64,000 nucleotides of DNA from Rothia nasimurium (GTDB taxonomy: Bacteria; Actinomycetota; Actinomycetes; Actinomycetales; Micrococcaceae), in contig NZ_SPQC01000008.1 in the NCBI RefSeq assembly GCF_004569295.1, positions 1-64,000 on the forward strand, given 5' to 3'. Positions 31,638 to 40,878 of this stretch are shown piece after piece (within the stretch, counting starts at the first letter, position 1; each line of letters begins with the position of its first letter). Position numbers and translations under genes: made by a program. The notes under the pieces were generated by a model. It had not been told where the DNA came from. It ran no database searches and worked only from the letters and a program-made list of their open reading frames with translations.

Positions 31638-32417
31638 TTAGCCGAAGCGACCTGAGACGTAGTCTTCGGTGGCCTTCTGGCTGGGGTTGTTGAAGATTTC
31701 CTGGGTGGGGGCGTACTCGATGAGCTTGCCGGGCTTGCCGGTGCCCGCAATGTTGAAGAAGGCGGTCTTGTCTGAGACGCGGGCTGCCTGCTGCATATTG
31801 TGGGTCACGATGACGACGGTGAAGTTTTCCTTAAGCTCGTTGATGAGGTCTTCAACGGCCAGGGTTGAGATGGGGTCGAGGGCGGAGCAGGGCTCGTCCA
31901 TGAGAATCACATCGGGCTTGACTGCGATGGAGCGGGCGATGCACAGGCGCTGCTGCTGACCGCCGGAGAGGCCGGAGCCGGGCTTATCGAGACGGTCCTT
32001 GACCTCATTCCAGAGGTTGGCGCCGCGCAGGGAGGATTCGACCAGCTCGTCTGCGTCGGTCTTGGAGATCTTGCGGTTGTTGAGCTTGACGCCCGCCAGC
32101 ACGTTCTCGCGGATGGACATGGTGGGGAAAGGGTTGGGGCGCTGGAAGACCATACCGATCTGGGAGCGGACGACCACGGGGTCAACGCCCTTGCCGTAGA
32201 GGTTTTCGCCGTCGAGTAGCACCTTACCTTCAACGCGGGCACCGGGGATAACCTCGTGCATGCGGTTGAGGGTGCGTAGGAAGGTTGACTTGCCGCAGCC
32301 TGAGGGCCCGATGAAGGCGGTGACGGTGCGGGGTTCGATTTCCATGGAGATGTCTTCTACCGCGAGGAAGTCGCCGTAGTACACGTTCAGGTTTTCAACG
32401 TCGATGCGCTTTGACAT
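31638..32417 (-). CDS. pstB: Phosphate ABC transporter ATP-binding protein
   Basis: Protein of 259 residues with Walker [13 protein letters not shown] signature LSGGQQQRL and Walker [13 protein letters not shown]. It powers phosphate import through PstC and PstA. Last gene of the pstS-pstC-pstA-pstB operon on the minus strand; 64 bases after pstA. No phoU gene follows, which differs from enteric operons but is common in actinobacteria. Confidence 0.95.
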   Translation of the reverse strand: MSKRIDVENLNVYYGDFLAVEDISMEIEPRTVTAFIGPSGCGKSTFLRTLNRMHEVIPGARVEGKVLLDGENLYGKGVDPVVVRSQIGMVFQRPNPFPTMSIRENVLAGVKLNNRKISKTDADELVESSLRGANLWNEVKDRLDKPGSGLSGGQQQRLCIARSIAVKPDVILMDEPCSALDPISTLAVEDLINELKENFTVVIVTHNMQQAARVSDKTAFFNIAGTGKPGKLIEYAPTQEIFNNPSQKATEDYVSGRFG

Positions 32418-32481
32418 GGAGTTTTCCTTTTTCTAAAAGTCTTGGAGCCGGTGGGCGCGCTAGGCTGGTGCGCTGCTGGGT

Positions 32482-33579
32482 TTATCGGCCGGTCTTGGGA
32501 GCGAAGATCTTGGCGATGGCTCGGGCGATGAGATTGAGTACCATCACGATGATAATCAGGATCAGCGCGGCAGCCCAGGCGCGGGTCTCTGAGACCGAGG
32601 CGGCGGTGGGGCTGGTGGGCGTCATGATCTGGTAGTAGATGTAGGTGGGCAGGGTTGCCATCCAGCCGCTGAAGGCGCTCCAGTTGATGGAGGTGACGAA
32701 GCCTGCGGTCACCAGGATGGGGGCGGTTTCGCCGATGACGCGGGCGATAGCCAGGGTCACGCCCGATGCGATGCCCGAGATAGCGGTGGGGATAACCACC
32801 TTCATGATGGTGCGCCACTTACGGACGCCCAGGGCGTAGGAGGCCTCGCGCAGTTCGTTGGGCACGATACGCAGCATCTCTTCGGCGTTACGCACCACGG
32901 TGGGGATCATGAGGACGGACAGGGCGACCGCTGCCACCAGGCCCATGCGGTTCATGGGGTTGCCCGATACCAGGGCGAAGAAGGAGGCTGCGAAGAGACC
33001 CGCCACGATGGAAGGGATGCCGGTCATGACGTCCACGAAGAAGGTGATGGCTTTGGAGAGCCACTTGCCCTGGCCGTATTCCACCAGGTAGATGGCGGTG
33101 AGCAGGCCGATGGGTACCGAGATGACGGTGGCCAGCAGGGTAATTTCGAGGGTGCCGATGATGGCGTGGTAGATACCGCCGAGCACGGGGCCTTCGCCTG
33201 AGGCGGCGGCGTTATCGTGTACGCCGGTGACGCCCTTCATGGAGGTGCTCAGGAAGTTACCTGACAGGCCGGGGATGCCCTTGGCGAGTACGGTGTAGAG
33301 CACCGAGACCAGGGGGATGAGGGCGATGAGGAAGGTGCCGTAGACCAGGTAGCGGGCGAAGGCGTCCTGGCCCTTGCGCTTGCCTTCGAAAGAGGTGACG
33401 GCCAGGGGTCCGGCAATCACGAAGATAGTACCTGCAAAGAGGGCGAAGGTTGCGATGGAGAAGCCGGTGAGGGCACTGGCGGCGGCGCCCAGAATCAGGG
33501 AGCCTGCGCCGACGGCCAGGGGCAGCCATTTGGGGGCTTGGCGGCTGGCGAAGCGGGATGAGGTGGTAGCTACAGACAT
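32482..33579 (-). CDS. pstA: Phosphate ABC transporter permease PstA
   Basis: Membrane permease of 365 residues, longer than typical PstA because of an N-terminal extension with two extra spans (residues ~18-60). The permease loop EASYALGVRKWRTIMKVVIP, which docks the ATPase, is near residue 250. Its ATG overlaps the pstC stop (TAATG), giving translational coupling. Forms the channel with PstC. Confidence 0.92.
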   Translation of the reverse strand: MSVATTSSRFASRQAPKWLPLAVGAGSLILGAAASALTGFSIATFALFAGTIFVIAGPLAVTSFEGKRKGQDAFARYLVYGTFLIALIPLVSVLYTVLAKGIPGLSGNFLSTSMKGVTGVHDNAAASGEGPVLGGIYHAIIGTLEITLLATVISVPIGLLTAIYLVEYGQGKWLSKAITFFVDVMTGIPSIVAGLFAASFFALVSGNPMNRMGLVAAVALSVLMIPTVVRNAEEMLRIVPNELREASYALGVRKWRTIMKVVIPTAISGIASGVTLAIARVIGETAPILVTAGFVTSINWSAFSGWMATLPTYIYYQIMTPTSPTAASVSETRAWAAALILIIIVMVLNLIARAIAKIFAPKTGR

Positions 33580-34547
33580 TAGTTAGCTCCTGAGAAGTCC
33601 TTGTAGCGGGCCACGATCATGCGGGCCAGGATGTTGACGATGAGGGTGATGACAAAGAGCACCAGACCTGCGGCGATAAGCTCTGACATGCGCAGACCGT
33701 AGGCCTCGGGGAAATTGAGGGCGATCTCTGAGGCGAAGGTCTGGTTGCCGGACTTGATGATGGAGGCGGTCAGCGGGCCGGATGCCAGCACCAGGGTCAC
33801 TGCCATAGTTTCACCGAGGGCGCGGCCCAGGGCCAGCATGACGGAGGAAATGATGCCGGTGCGGGCGAAGGGGAAGACGGTCATGCGAATCATCTCCCAG
33901 CGAGTGGCACCCAGGCCCAGGGCTGCTTCTTCCTGCAGGGTGGGGGTCTGGATGAAGATTTCGCGGCACATGGAGGTGATGATGGGCAGAATCATGATGC
34001 CCAGGACGATGCCCGCGGTCAGAATGGTCTTACCGGTCTGTGAGGCGGGGCCATCGAAAATAGGGATAAAGCCCAGATAGGTGGCGAGCCAGTCGTAGAA
34101 GGGTACAATCTTGGGGGCCAGTACCGAAGCGCCCCAGGCACCGAAGATAACGGAGGGGATAGCGGCTAGCAGGTCGATGACGTAGCCGATGCCCTTAGCC
34201 AGCTTGCGGGGGGCGTAGTGGGAGATGAACAGAGCCACGCCGATGCCGATGGGGGTTGCCAGGAGCAGGGCAATGGTCGAGGCGATGAGGGTGCCGATGA
34301 TCAGCGGAATGATGTACTGAATGAAGCTGCCGCTGGTGAGGTCTGCGGGGTCTGCGGTGAAAACCGGCAGGGCCTGGGCGACCAGGAAGATAGCGACAGC
34401 TGCCAGGACGATAAGAATAAGGACGCCGGCGCCGAGGGAGATACCCGAGAAGATTTTATCTGCCGCCGGGTTGCCGACCTCGGGAAGGTCCTTGGCTTTC
34501 ACGCGGGCACTGCTGGTACCCGGCTGCGGTGCTGCTGTGGTTGACAT
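33579..34547 (-). CDS. pstC: Phosphate ABC transporter permease PstC
   Basis: Protein of 322 residues with six spans; the cytoplasmic loop EEAALGLGATRWEMIRMTVFP is the EAA motif that contacts PstB. The N-terminal 30 residues are hydrophilic. It lies 84 bases downstream of pstS, separated by a hairpin that probably limits readthrough, so more PstS than PstC is made. Confidence 0.92.
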   Translation of the reverse strand: MSTTAAPQPGTSSARVKAKDLPEVGNPAADKIFSGISLGAGVLILIVLAAVAIFLVAQALPVFTADPADLTSGSFIQYIIPLIIGTLIASTIALLLATPIGIGVALFISHYAPRKLAKGIGYVIDLLAAIPSVIFGAWGASVLAPKIVPFYDWLATYLGFIPIFDGPASQTGKTILTAGIVLGIMILPIITSMCREIFIQTPTLQEEAALGLGATRWEMIRMTVFPFARTGIISSVMLALGRALGETMAVTLVLASGPLTASIIKSGNQTFASEIALNFPEAYGLRMSELIAAGLVLFVITLIVNILARMIVARYKDFSGAN

Positions 34548-34575
34548 GGGAATGTGAAACCTTTGTCGTTTTGAC

Positions 34576-34626
34576 GCGGTTCAAGGTGCGACCGGGTGGG
34601 AAACCTGGCCGCACCTTGATGAACGC
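34576..34626 (-). terminator. Intercistronic hairpin between pstS and pstC
   Basis: TCAAGGTGCG (34581-34590) pairs with CGCACCTTGA (34610-34619), extended by CGCG on both sides and an inner CCGGGT/ACCTGG hairpin. It lacks a T-run and is likely an mRNA stabiliser or attenuator. Confidence 0.55.
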
Positions 34627-34630
34627 GGTG

Positions 34631-35740
34631 TTACTGGGTAACGGTGATGGATTCGATAGCTTTCTGGGCGTCAGCGGTCAGTGCGCTGGTCAGGGGAGCT
34701 GAGTGAGCTGCGTCAGCGGCGTCTTTCTGGCCCTGCTCGGAGACTACGTAGTTCTCGTAGGCCTTGACCAGGGTGACGTCGTCTTCTGAGGAGTAGCCGG
34801 AGCAGACGATGTGGTAGGAGACCAGAACAACGGGGTAGGCGGTAGAGTCATCGGGGGTGCGGTTGATGTTGATTGCCATGTCGTTCTCGTTCATGCCGCC
34901 GACGCGCTCTGAGAGTTCAACGGTCTTGGCAGCGGCATCTGCTGAGAGTTCAACGTAGGAGTCGCCAACCTTGACGTTGACCTTGCCCAGGTCGCCGATG
35001 GCTGAGGCGTCAGCGTAGGTGATAGCGCCCTCGGTGGATGAGGTGGTGGAGACAACGCCAGAGGTACCCTTGTTGGATTCACCGGCGTACTGGGAGGGCC
35101 AGTTGCCGTCTGCTTCTACATCCCAGGCGCCGTTAGAGGCGGCAGCCAGGTATTCGGTGAAGTTCTGGGTGGTGCCGGAGTCATCTGAGCGGTGGACGAC
35201 GGTGATCTTGGTGTCGGGCAGGGTGACGCCTTCGTTCTGTGAGGCGATAGCTGCATCGTTCCAGGTGGTGATTTCGCCCTTGAAGATCTTGGCGATGGTT
35301 TCGCCGTCCAGGTTCAGTGATGAGACGCCGGGCAGATTGAAAGCTACGGCTACGGGGGAGATGTAGACGGGGATGTTGATGGCGCCGCCGTCACCGCAGA
35401 CTGCCTTTGATTCTTCCCACTCGGTGGTCTTCAGGGGACGGTCTGAGCCTGCGAACTTGGCGCCGCCAGCGAGCAGGGCCTCGCGGCCTGCACCGGAGCC
35501 GTCCGGTGAGTACTGTACGGTGCCGCCCAGGTTAGCGAAACCGGTTTCCCAGGCGGTGATTGCGGCCTGCTGGGATGAGGCGCCGACGCCGGTCAGGGGG
35601 GTGGAGGGCAGGGAAGCTGCGCTGGAGCCTGCGTCTGATGAGGTGGCGGTGCCGGTTGCGTTGTCTGAACCGCAAGCGGTGAATGCGAGTGCGCCTACAG
35701 CTGCAAGTGAGCCCCAACGAGCAAGTGACTTAGCCTTCAC
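34631..35740 (-). CDS. pstS: Phosphate-binding lipoprotein
   Basis: Protein of 369 residues with a lipoprotein signal ending LAFTAC (Cys 23) and a Ser/Ala/Thr linker, then the PstS fold: GVGASSQQAAI, then GSDRPLKTTEW, HRSDDSGTTQNF, and PVVLVSYHIVCSG. It binds phosphate on the outer face of the membrane and delivers it to PstCA. First gene of the operon, with a PhoP-box-like repeat 117 bases upstream. Confidence 0.95.
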   Translation of the reverse strand: MKAKSLARWGSLAAVGALAFTACGSDNATGTATSSDAGSSAASLPSTPLTGVGASSQQAAITAWETGFANLGGTVQYSPDGSGAGREALLAGGAKFAGSDRPLKTTEWEESKAVCGDGGAINIPVYISPVAVAFNLPGVSSLNLDGETIAKIFKGEITTWNDAAIASQNEGVTLPDTKITVVHRSDDSGTTQNFTEYLAAASNGAWDVEADGNWPSQYAGESNKGTSGVVSTTSSTEGAITYADASAIGDLGKVNVKVGDSYVELSADAAAKTVELSERVGGMNENDMAININRTPDDSTAYPVVLVSYHIVCSGYSSEDDVTLVKAYENYVVSEQGQKDAADAAHSAPLTSALTADAQKAIESITVTQ

Positions 35741-35856
35741 AGGTGATTTCCTTTGAGTTTGTGTGCCCTACCCTGTCTCGTGTGAGAACTGTGTGAGACA
35801 GTGAGTAGGAAGGGAACGGTGTCTAACGCATCTGACTTTAGGGGCGTTAGGTAGCA

Positions 35857-35889
35857 GGTGGGCTAGCAGTGGGTGAACGGTGAGTGAAC
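35857..35889 (-). promoter_or_regulatory. PhoP-box-like tandem repeat upstream of pstS
   Basis: On the minus strand three adjacent 11-base units read GTTCACTCACC (35889-35879), GTTCACCCACT (35878-35868) and GCTAGCCCACC (35867-35857). The 11-base period and GTTCA core match the direct repeat units bound by PhoP in Streptomyces and relatives. It should switch on pstSCAB under phosphate limitation. Confidence 0.65.
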
Positions 35890-35948
35890 AGGTGGCGCAC
35901 AGTTAGGGTTAAGGACGCCGGCGGTCGGGTTGAGGCCGCGGGTTTAGA

Positions 35949-37436
35949 ATGGTGGGTATGGGTTTTGGTCAGCAGGTTGAGAGTTTAAAGAAGCGGGCGC
36001 AGGAGCATATCCGTTTGGGTTGGCTCCGTATGAAGGATGGCTTTTTCCAGTCTCTTCAGATTGTGGTCTCGGGCATCGGGGCCTATCTTTTTGCGGAGAA
36101 GGTGCTGGGGCATACCGAACCGATTTTTGCGGCGACCGCTGCCATTGTTTCTCTGGGCTATATCACTGGCGCTACCCACGCCCGCCGCATCCTTGAGGTG
36201 TCGTTTGGCGTGACCCTGGGTATTTTGATGGGCGACATGATGATGCTGGCCCTGGGGCGGGGCATCTGGCAGGCGGGTCTGGTCATGTTCCTGTCGATTA
36301 TGCTGGCCCGTTTTTTGGATGACGGTATTCTTTTTACGATTCAGATGGGCCTGCAGTCCTGCCTGGTGGTCTTGCTCCCGCCGAATATTGACGGGCCTTT
36401 TGCCCGAAGTCTAGACGGTATTGTCGGTGGCCTGTGCGCTTTCTTGCTCATGTTTCTCTTCCCTAAAGACCCGCGCCGTACCCCGCGTGAGAACGCTAAA
36501 ACCATGATGGGTTCTTTTGCTGCGGTCTTCCGCGATGCAGGTGAGGCCATGGAGCACTACGACGGCAAGGAGGCCTGGCATGCCCTGGCGTCTGCCCGTC
36601 GCCTACAGCCGCTTTATAACACCTGTGAGAAGGACATTATTACTTCAAAGGGTATGGCCCAGCTGGCCTGGACGGGCCGGTCTCATATGAAGGAGCTCGA
36701 CCGTTACTCACAGACCCTGGGCAAGATTGACTACGCTATCCGCAACACCCGGGTACTCAACCGTCGACTCGCTTCAACCATCAATAACGTGCAGATTTCG
36801 CAAGAAGCTATCACCTCTATCGCTGAGGCGCTCAAAAGCATTGGTGACGCGGTGGAGGTGCTGGGTGAGGGCATGTCTGCCCCCGAGGCGGCCGTCCGTA
36901 CCGAGCGGAAGATGAAGGCCCGCCGTGATCTCTCGCAGCTGGCTGGCCGCCTGGAGCCGCACATGATGGGTGTGCGCACCATGGAGGCTGAGGCCCTGGT
37001 ACTGATGCTCCGCCCCCTGGTGGTCGACCTTTTGGAGGCTTCGGGGCTGACCCACCAGCAGGCAGTCGATATGCTGGTGTCCCTGGGGGATTCCATGACG
37101 GAGCACGCCCCCACCACGATGCTCCCGGTGCAGGCAGATACGGACGCCGGTAGTCAGCAGGGTTCCCGTCGGCAGCGGGTGGAGCAGAAGCACCGGGACG
37201 ATACCCGTCAGCTCACCACGGTTCTTCGGGCAAAAGACCGCGCCCCCATTCGGGAGATTCGCGAAGCTTCGGTACGTGATCCCCGCAGTATGCCTGCCGT
37301 ACCGCCTGCGGGAACCGGGGCGAACGCGTCCGCCCAGATGCTCGACAGCGCCGCTAGAGTTGAGAAGCAGCAGGCCCTGAATACAGCCCAGCTAACCGTG
37401 ATCGAGCAGAACCTCAAGAAGGAGAAGGGCAACTAG
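35949..37436 (+). CDS. FUSC/aromatic acid exporter-like membrane protein
   Basis: Protein of 495 residues. The N-terminal ~165 residues form about five membrane spans with the FUSC-like pattern FFQSLQIVVSGIGAYL and ATAAIVSLGYITGATHARRILEV. The rest is a cytosolic helical domain with a long coiled coil, and a disordered basic tail. Relatives are proposed efflux pumps; the substrate is unknown. ATG 35949 or ATG 35958 may be used. Its stop codon overlaps the end of convergent radA by four bases. Confidence 0.7.
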   Translation: MVGMGFGQQVESLKKRAQEHIRLGWLRMKDGFFQSLQIVVSGIGAYLFAEKVLGHTEPIFAATAAIVSLGYITGATHARRILEVSFGVTLGILMGDMMMLALGRGIWQAGLVMFLSIMLARFLDDGILFTIQMGLQSCLVVLLPPNIDGPFARSLDGIVGGLCAFLLMFLFPKDPRRTPRENAKTMMGSFAAVFRDAGEAMEHYDGKEAWHALASARRLQPLYNTCEKDIITSKGMAQLAWTGRSHMKELDRYSQTLGKIDYAIRNTRVLNRRLASTINNVQISQEAITSIAEALKSIGDAVEVLGEGMSAPEAAVRTERKMKARRDLSQLAGRLEPHMMGVRTMEAEALVLMLRPLVVDLLEASGLTHQQAVDMLVSLGDSMTEHAPTTMLPVQADTDAGSQQGSRRQRVEQKHRDDTRQLTTVLRAKDRAPIREIREASVRDPRSMPAVPPAGTGANASAQMLDSAARVEKQQALNTAQLTVIEQNLKKEKGN

Positions 37437-38836
37437 CCCTGGCCGGGGAAGAGCAGGGCCAGGGCCTCCCCCAGTGAGGCAACCTCGCGTACCGACACCC
37501 CGGCGGGTACATCACCTACACCAGCAGGTGAAGCAGGCACAATCACGTGGGTAAAGCCCAGTCGCCCGACCTCGGCGATACGCTGGCGGATGCCGGGAAC
37601 AGCTCGTACCTCACCCGCTAAACCGACTTCGCCAAAGACCGCCAGCTTGCGGGGCAGGGGCTTATCTTGGGCGGCGGAGGCCAGGGCGATGACGCAGGCC
37701 AGGTCGGCGGACGGCTCAGAAATCTTAGCCCCACCCACGGTTGAGATATAGCAGTCTAGCTTGCCCACGTTGAACCCGGCACGTTTCTGTAGCACAGCTA
37801 AAAGCATAGAGATACGGGAGCTGTCGAGGCCGCTGGTGGTTCTTCGGGGCTGCGGAGTGGCGCTGGTGTCGAGCAGGGCCTGCACCTCGGCGAGCAGGGG
37901 GCGGCGGCCCTCCATGGTGACGGTGACGCAGGTGCCCGAGACTGGGTGCGGGGTGCGGGAGACAAAGAGGCCCGAGGGGTCGGTGACGGGGGCGATGCCG
38001 TCCTCGTGCATATCGAAACAGCCCACCTCGTCGGTGGGGCCAAAGCGGTTCTTGATAGCCCGCAGCATACGAATAGGGGTGTGCTTATCGCCCTCGAACT
38101 GGCAGACCACATCGACCAGGTGTTCCAGCAGGCGGGGGCCAGCGATAGTGCCCTCCTTGGTCACGTGGCCCACTAACAGGGTGCACATATTGCGGCGTTT
38201 AGCGGCGGCAATCAGCGAGGCGGCAACCTCTCGCACCTGGGTGACGCCACCGGCGCTCCCTTCGACCTCAGATGAGGCCAGGGTTTGTACAGAGTCCACA
38301 ATCAGCAGGTCGGGGTTAACCTGTTCGATATGGGCCAGGGCGGTGCCGAGATCTGTTTCGCTGGTCAGGTAGAGGGTATCGGCTAGGGCCCCGATGCGGT
38401 CGGCGCGGAGCTTGACCTGGGCGGCTGATTCTTCGCCGGTTACGTAGAGGACGTTGTGGGGCTTTCCCGTTGACTCACCGCGGGCAAAGGTAGCGGCCAC
38501 GTCGAGTAGCAGGGTGGACTTACCGACGCCGGGTTCACCGGCCATAAGGATAACGGCTCCCGGCACCAGACCACCGCCTAAGACACGGTCGAACTCCGGG
38601 TTGCAGGTGCTCATGTACTGAGCCACGGTGGAATCAACCCGCCCAATGGGCTGGGCGGGGGTCTGCACGCTCGATGCCACGGTGGTTTTCGCGGCAACCG
38701 GCCCGACGGCTTCTTCTACGGTGCCCCAGGACTGGCATTCGCCGCAACGCCCCACCCATTTAGCGGTGGTCCAACCACATTCGGTGCAGCGGTAGGCGTT
38801 AGCGGAGCGTGAGCGGGTTGTTTTACGGGTAGCCAT
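37433..38836 (-). CDS. radA: DNA repair protein RadA
   Basis: Protein of 467 residues: a four-cysteine zinc finger (Cys 17, 20, 31, 34), RecA-like ATPase with Walker A GEPGVGKST at 100-108, the RadA-specific KNRFG motif near 260, and a C-terminal Lon-protease-like domain. It moves branches during recombination. Located just upstream in the same direction of disA in many actinobacteria, as here (disA follows it on the coordinate axis, transcribed separately or before it). Confidence 0.93.
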   Translation of the reverse strand: MATRKTTRSRSANAYRCTECGWTTAKWVGRCGECQSWGTVEEAVGPVAAKTTVASSVQTPAQPIGRVDSTVAQYMSTCNPEFDRVLGGGLVPGAVILMAGEPGVGKSTLLLDVAATFARGESTGKPHNVLYVTGEESAAQVKLRADRIGALADTLYLTSETDLGTALAHIEQVNPDLLIVDSVQTLASSEVEGSAGGVTQVREVAASLIAAAKRRNMCTLLVGHVTKEGTIAGPRLLEHLVDVVCQFEGDKHTPIRMLRAIKNRFGPTDEVGCFDMHEDGIAPVTDPSGLFVSRTPHPVSGTCVTVTMEGRRPLLAEVQALLDTSATPQPRRTTSGLDSSRISMLLAVLQKRAGFNVGKLDCYISTVGGAKISEPSADLACVIALASAAQDKPLPRKLAVFGEVGLAGEVRAVPGIRQRIAEVGRLGFTHVIVPASPAGVGDVPAGVSVREVASLGEALALLFPGQG

Positions 38837-38900
38837 ATCAACAGCATAAGGCCGGTGGCTGACACTTTAAGCACGGCCAGCTACCGCCAGCAGCTAAAGC

Positions 38901-39968
38901 CTACATAAATCTCTCTAAGAGCGAGCTTTCGGCCATGCGAGAGAGGGATTCTCGAATTACGCGGGCGCGCTGTTCACCGATACCCTCAACGGCCCGCAGG
39001 TCATCGAGGCTGGCGGCCATGAGCGACTGTAGGCCGTCAAAGCGGTCGACCAGGCGGTCAGCAACCGCCCCGGGCATGGACTTAATACCGGCCAGCAGGC
39101 GGTGGCCGTGGGGGTGCAGGGGGGCGTCTAACTCTTCACCCAGCCCTGCGGTGCGGGCGATGGTCAGGGGGTCAACGATTTCCTTATCGTCAAGCTGAGC
39201 CAAAGCGTCCACAGCAGCCTGGAGGTCTTCGGGGCTGGTGTCTGCGGGCAGGTAATCGCGCAAGACGACCCAGGTGGCGGGCAGGTCGTGGGTAGTCAGT
39301 TCTTCAAGCTGCAGAGCAACCAGGCGGCCCACGTTGCCCAACTCCACCACGTAGTGGCCCGCCTCTACGGTAATTCTGCGAACCATTTCCATACGCTGTA
39401 GGGTGCTGGCTACATCGCGCAGGGTTACGTTGGCTTCGATTTCGAGGGAGGACAGCTGGTGGAGCACCTGTTCAAGGCGTTCGGTGTAGCTATCGAGGGT
39501 GCGGATAGCCTGGTTGGCGCGGCTCATGAGCGACTGGGTGTCTTCAACCGTGTAGCGGATTCCCTCGGTATAGACCGAGATCAGGGACATAGATGCGCTC
39601 ACCGCGATGACGGGGAAGCCGGTTTGTTTTGCCACGCGTTCTGCGGTGCGGTGGCGGGTACCCGACTCATTGGTGTCGATGGACGGGTCGGGCAGCAGCT
39701 GCACCCCGGCTGCCAGCAGGGTGGAAGCGTCCTTGTCGCAAACAATCGCGCCGTCCATCTTGGCGAGTTCCCGCACACGGGTGGCAGAGAATTCGGTGTT
39801 GATAGCAAACCCGCCCGATGACATCTGCGCTACGGTCCTATCGCTGCCCAGCACGATTAGCGCACCGGTGCGGCCGCGCAAGATTCGTTCCAGCCCCTCG
39901 CGGAGTTCGGTACCGGGGGCGATTTGGGCGATTGTTTTCAGCAGAGATTCACTATAAACCGTTAGCAC
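38901..39968 (-). CDS. disA: Diadenylate cyclase DisA (DNA integrity scanning protein)
   Basis: Makes cyclic di-AMP from ATP and senses branched DNA. The DAC domain has DGA (residues 72-74) and GTRHR (103-107); a helical spine follows, and the C-terminal helix-hairpin-helix reads LDDLRAVEGIGEQRARVIRE. I chose GTG 39968, giving 355 residues, the usual length. The open frame continues to 40256 but overlaps the next gene. It is upstream of radA in the same orientation, 64 bases apart, a conserved actinobacterial pair. Confidence 0.93.
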   Translation of the reverse strand: MLTVYSESLLKTIAQIAPGTELREGLERILRGRTGALIVLGSDRTVAQMSSGGFAINTEFSATRVRELAKMDGAIVCDKDASTLLAAGVQLLPDPSIDTNESGTRHRTAERVAKQTGFPVIAVSASMSLISVYTEGIRYTVEDTQSLMSRANQAIRTLDSYTERLEQVLHQLSSLEIEANVTLRDVASTLQRMEMVRRITVEAGHYVVELGNVGRLVALQLEELTTHDLPATWVVLRDYLPADTSPEDLQAAVDALAQLDDKEIVDPLTIARTAGLGEELDAPLHPHGHRLLAGIKSMPGAVADRLVDRFDGLQSLMAASLDDLRAVEGIGEQRARVIRESLSRMAESSLLERFM

Positions 39969-40063
39969 TCCACCAATTTTAGTGCACAGCGGGGCTAGAA
40001 ACGGCACCGCCCCGGCACGCGCAGGGCTGGCCGGGGCGGTAGCGGTCTGTGGGGCTAGTGGTC

Positions 40064-40792
40064 TTATCCGGTGACGATGATACGGACGGGCTGTGAGGTC
40101 ACGCCGTTGACGGTTGCGGTTGCCCAGTAGTAGCCGGGCTGGATGGTTGCTGCGGTGTTGCAGCCCAGGACGTTGAGGGCGCGGTTCCAGGTCAGGGCGG
40201 TGGTGTTGGTGGCACCGGCGGCAACTTCGGCGTCGGCTACGGGGTCGGCGTAGCACTGGGCGTAGTTGTAGACCTGGGCGGGGCCGGAGGTGATGTTAAC
40301 GTCTACGTTGTTAACGCCGCCGGTCACGATGCAGGGGTTACCCGAGGTGTTGGTGTAGGTAACAGCCAGGGCGGGGTTCTGGCCTGCTGCGTAGCTGTTG
40401 CGGTCGGCGGTCAGGCTTACCTGCAGGTCGGCTGCGGTGCAGGCTGCTACCACGGCCTCGGTGGGTGAGGCGGACGCAGTGGGTTCAGCTGATTCACTTG
40501 CTTCGGCTGACGCTGATTCGCTGACGCTTACGGAGGCACTGGGGTCAGCACTTTCTGAGGGGGTCGCTGATTCGGTGGCGCGCTGGCTAAAGTCGCTGAA
40601 GGCTTCGGCGCTGGTTGAGGTGCTTGCGGTGGCGGTTGCGTTATCGGAGCTATTACCGCGGCCTGCTAACCAGCTGATAAGGCCGATAATGAGGAGCAGG
40701 ACGAGGACCAGGATTAGGACGGCAACAATGCGGCGGCGGCGGTAGACCTCGGGTGAGACCTCTTCCACCTGTGAATCAACGTTTTCAGACAT
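40064..40792 (-). CDS. Membrane-anchored protein with Ser/Ala-rich linker
   Basis: Protein of 242 residues: short cytosolic part with RRRR, one membrane span (residues 22-44), a Ser/Ala/Glu/Thr-rich linker of ~70 residues and an extracellular beta-rich domain of ~125 residues with four cysteines (ACTAADL, NPCIVTGG, AQCYADP, LGCNTAA), similar in outline to DUF4232-like domains. Role unknown. Lies upstream of disA, same direction, and divergent from mutY. Confidence 0.7.
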   Translation of the reverse strand: MSENVDSQVEEVSPEVYRRRRIVAVLILVLVLLLIIGLISWLAGRGNSSDNATATASTSTSAEAFSDFSQRATESATPSESADPSASVSVSESASAEASESAEPTASASPTEAVVAACTAADLQVSLTADRNSYAAGQNPALAVTYTNTSGNPCIVTGGVNNVDVNITSGPAQVYNYAQCYADPVADAEVAAGATNTTALTWNRALNVLGCNTAATIQPGYYWATATVNGVTSQPVRIIVTG

Positions 40793-40878
40793 ACATCTAG
40801 AGTACCTTTTTCTATGCCACCTGCGGAACTTTTGCGCTGTATTAGCTCTCGTAAAGGCCGGTGTTTTAGAGTGTTGGG

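Noticed and set aside
39968..40256. N-terminal extension of the disA frame up to 40256
   Set aside because: It would overlap the membrane protein gene at 40064-40792 and adds an Arg/His/Pro-rich stretch absent from DisA proteins. The length from GTG 39968 is that of the family.
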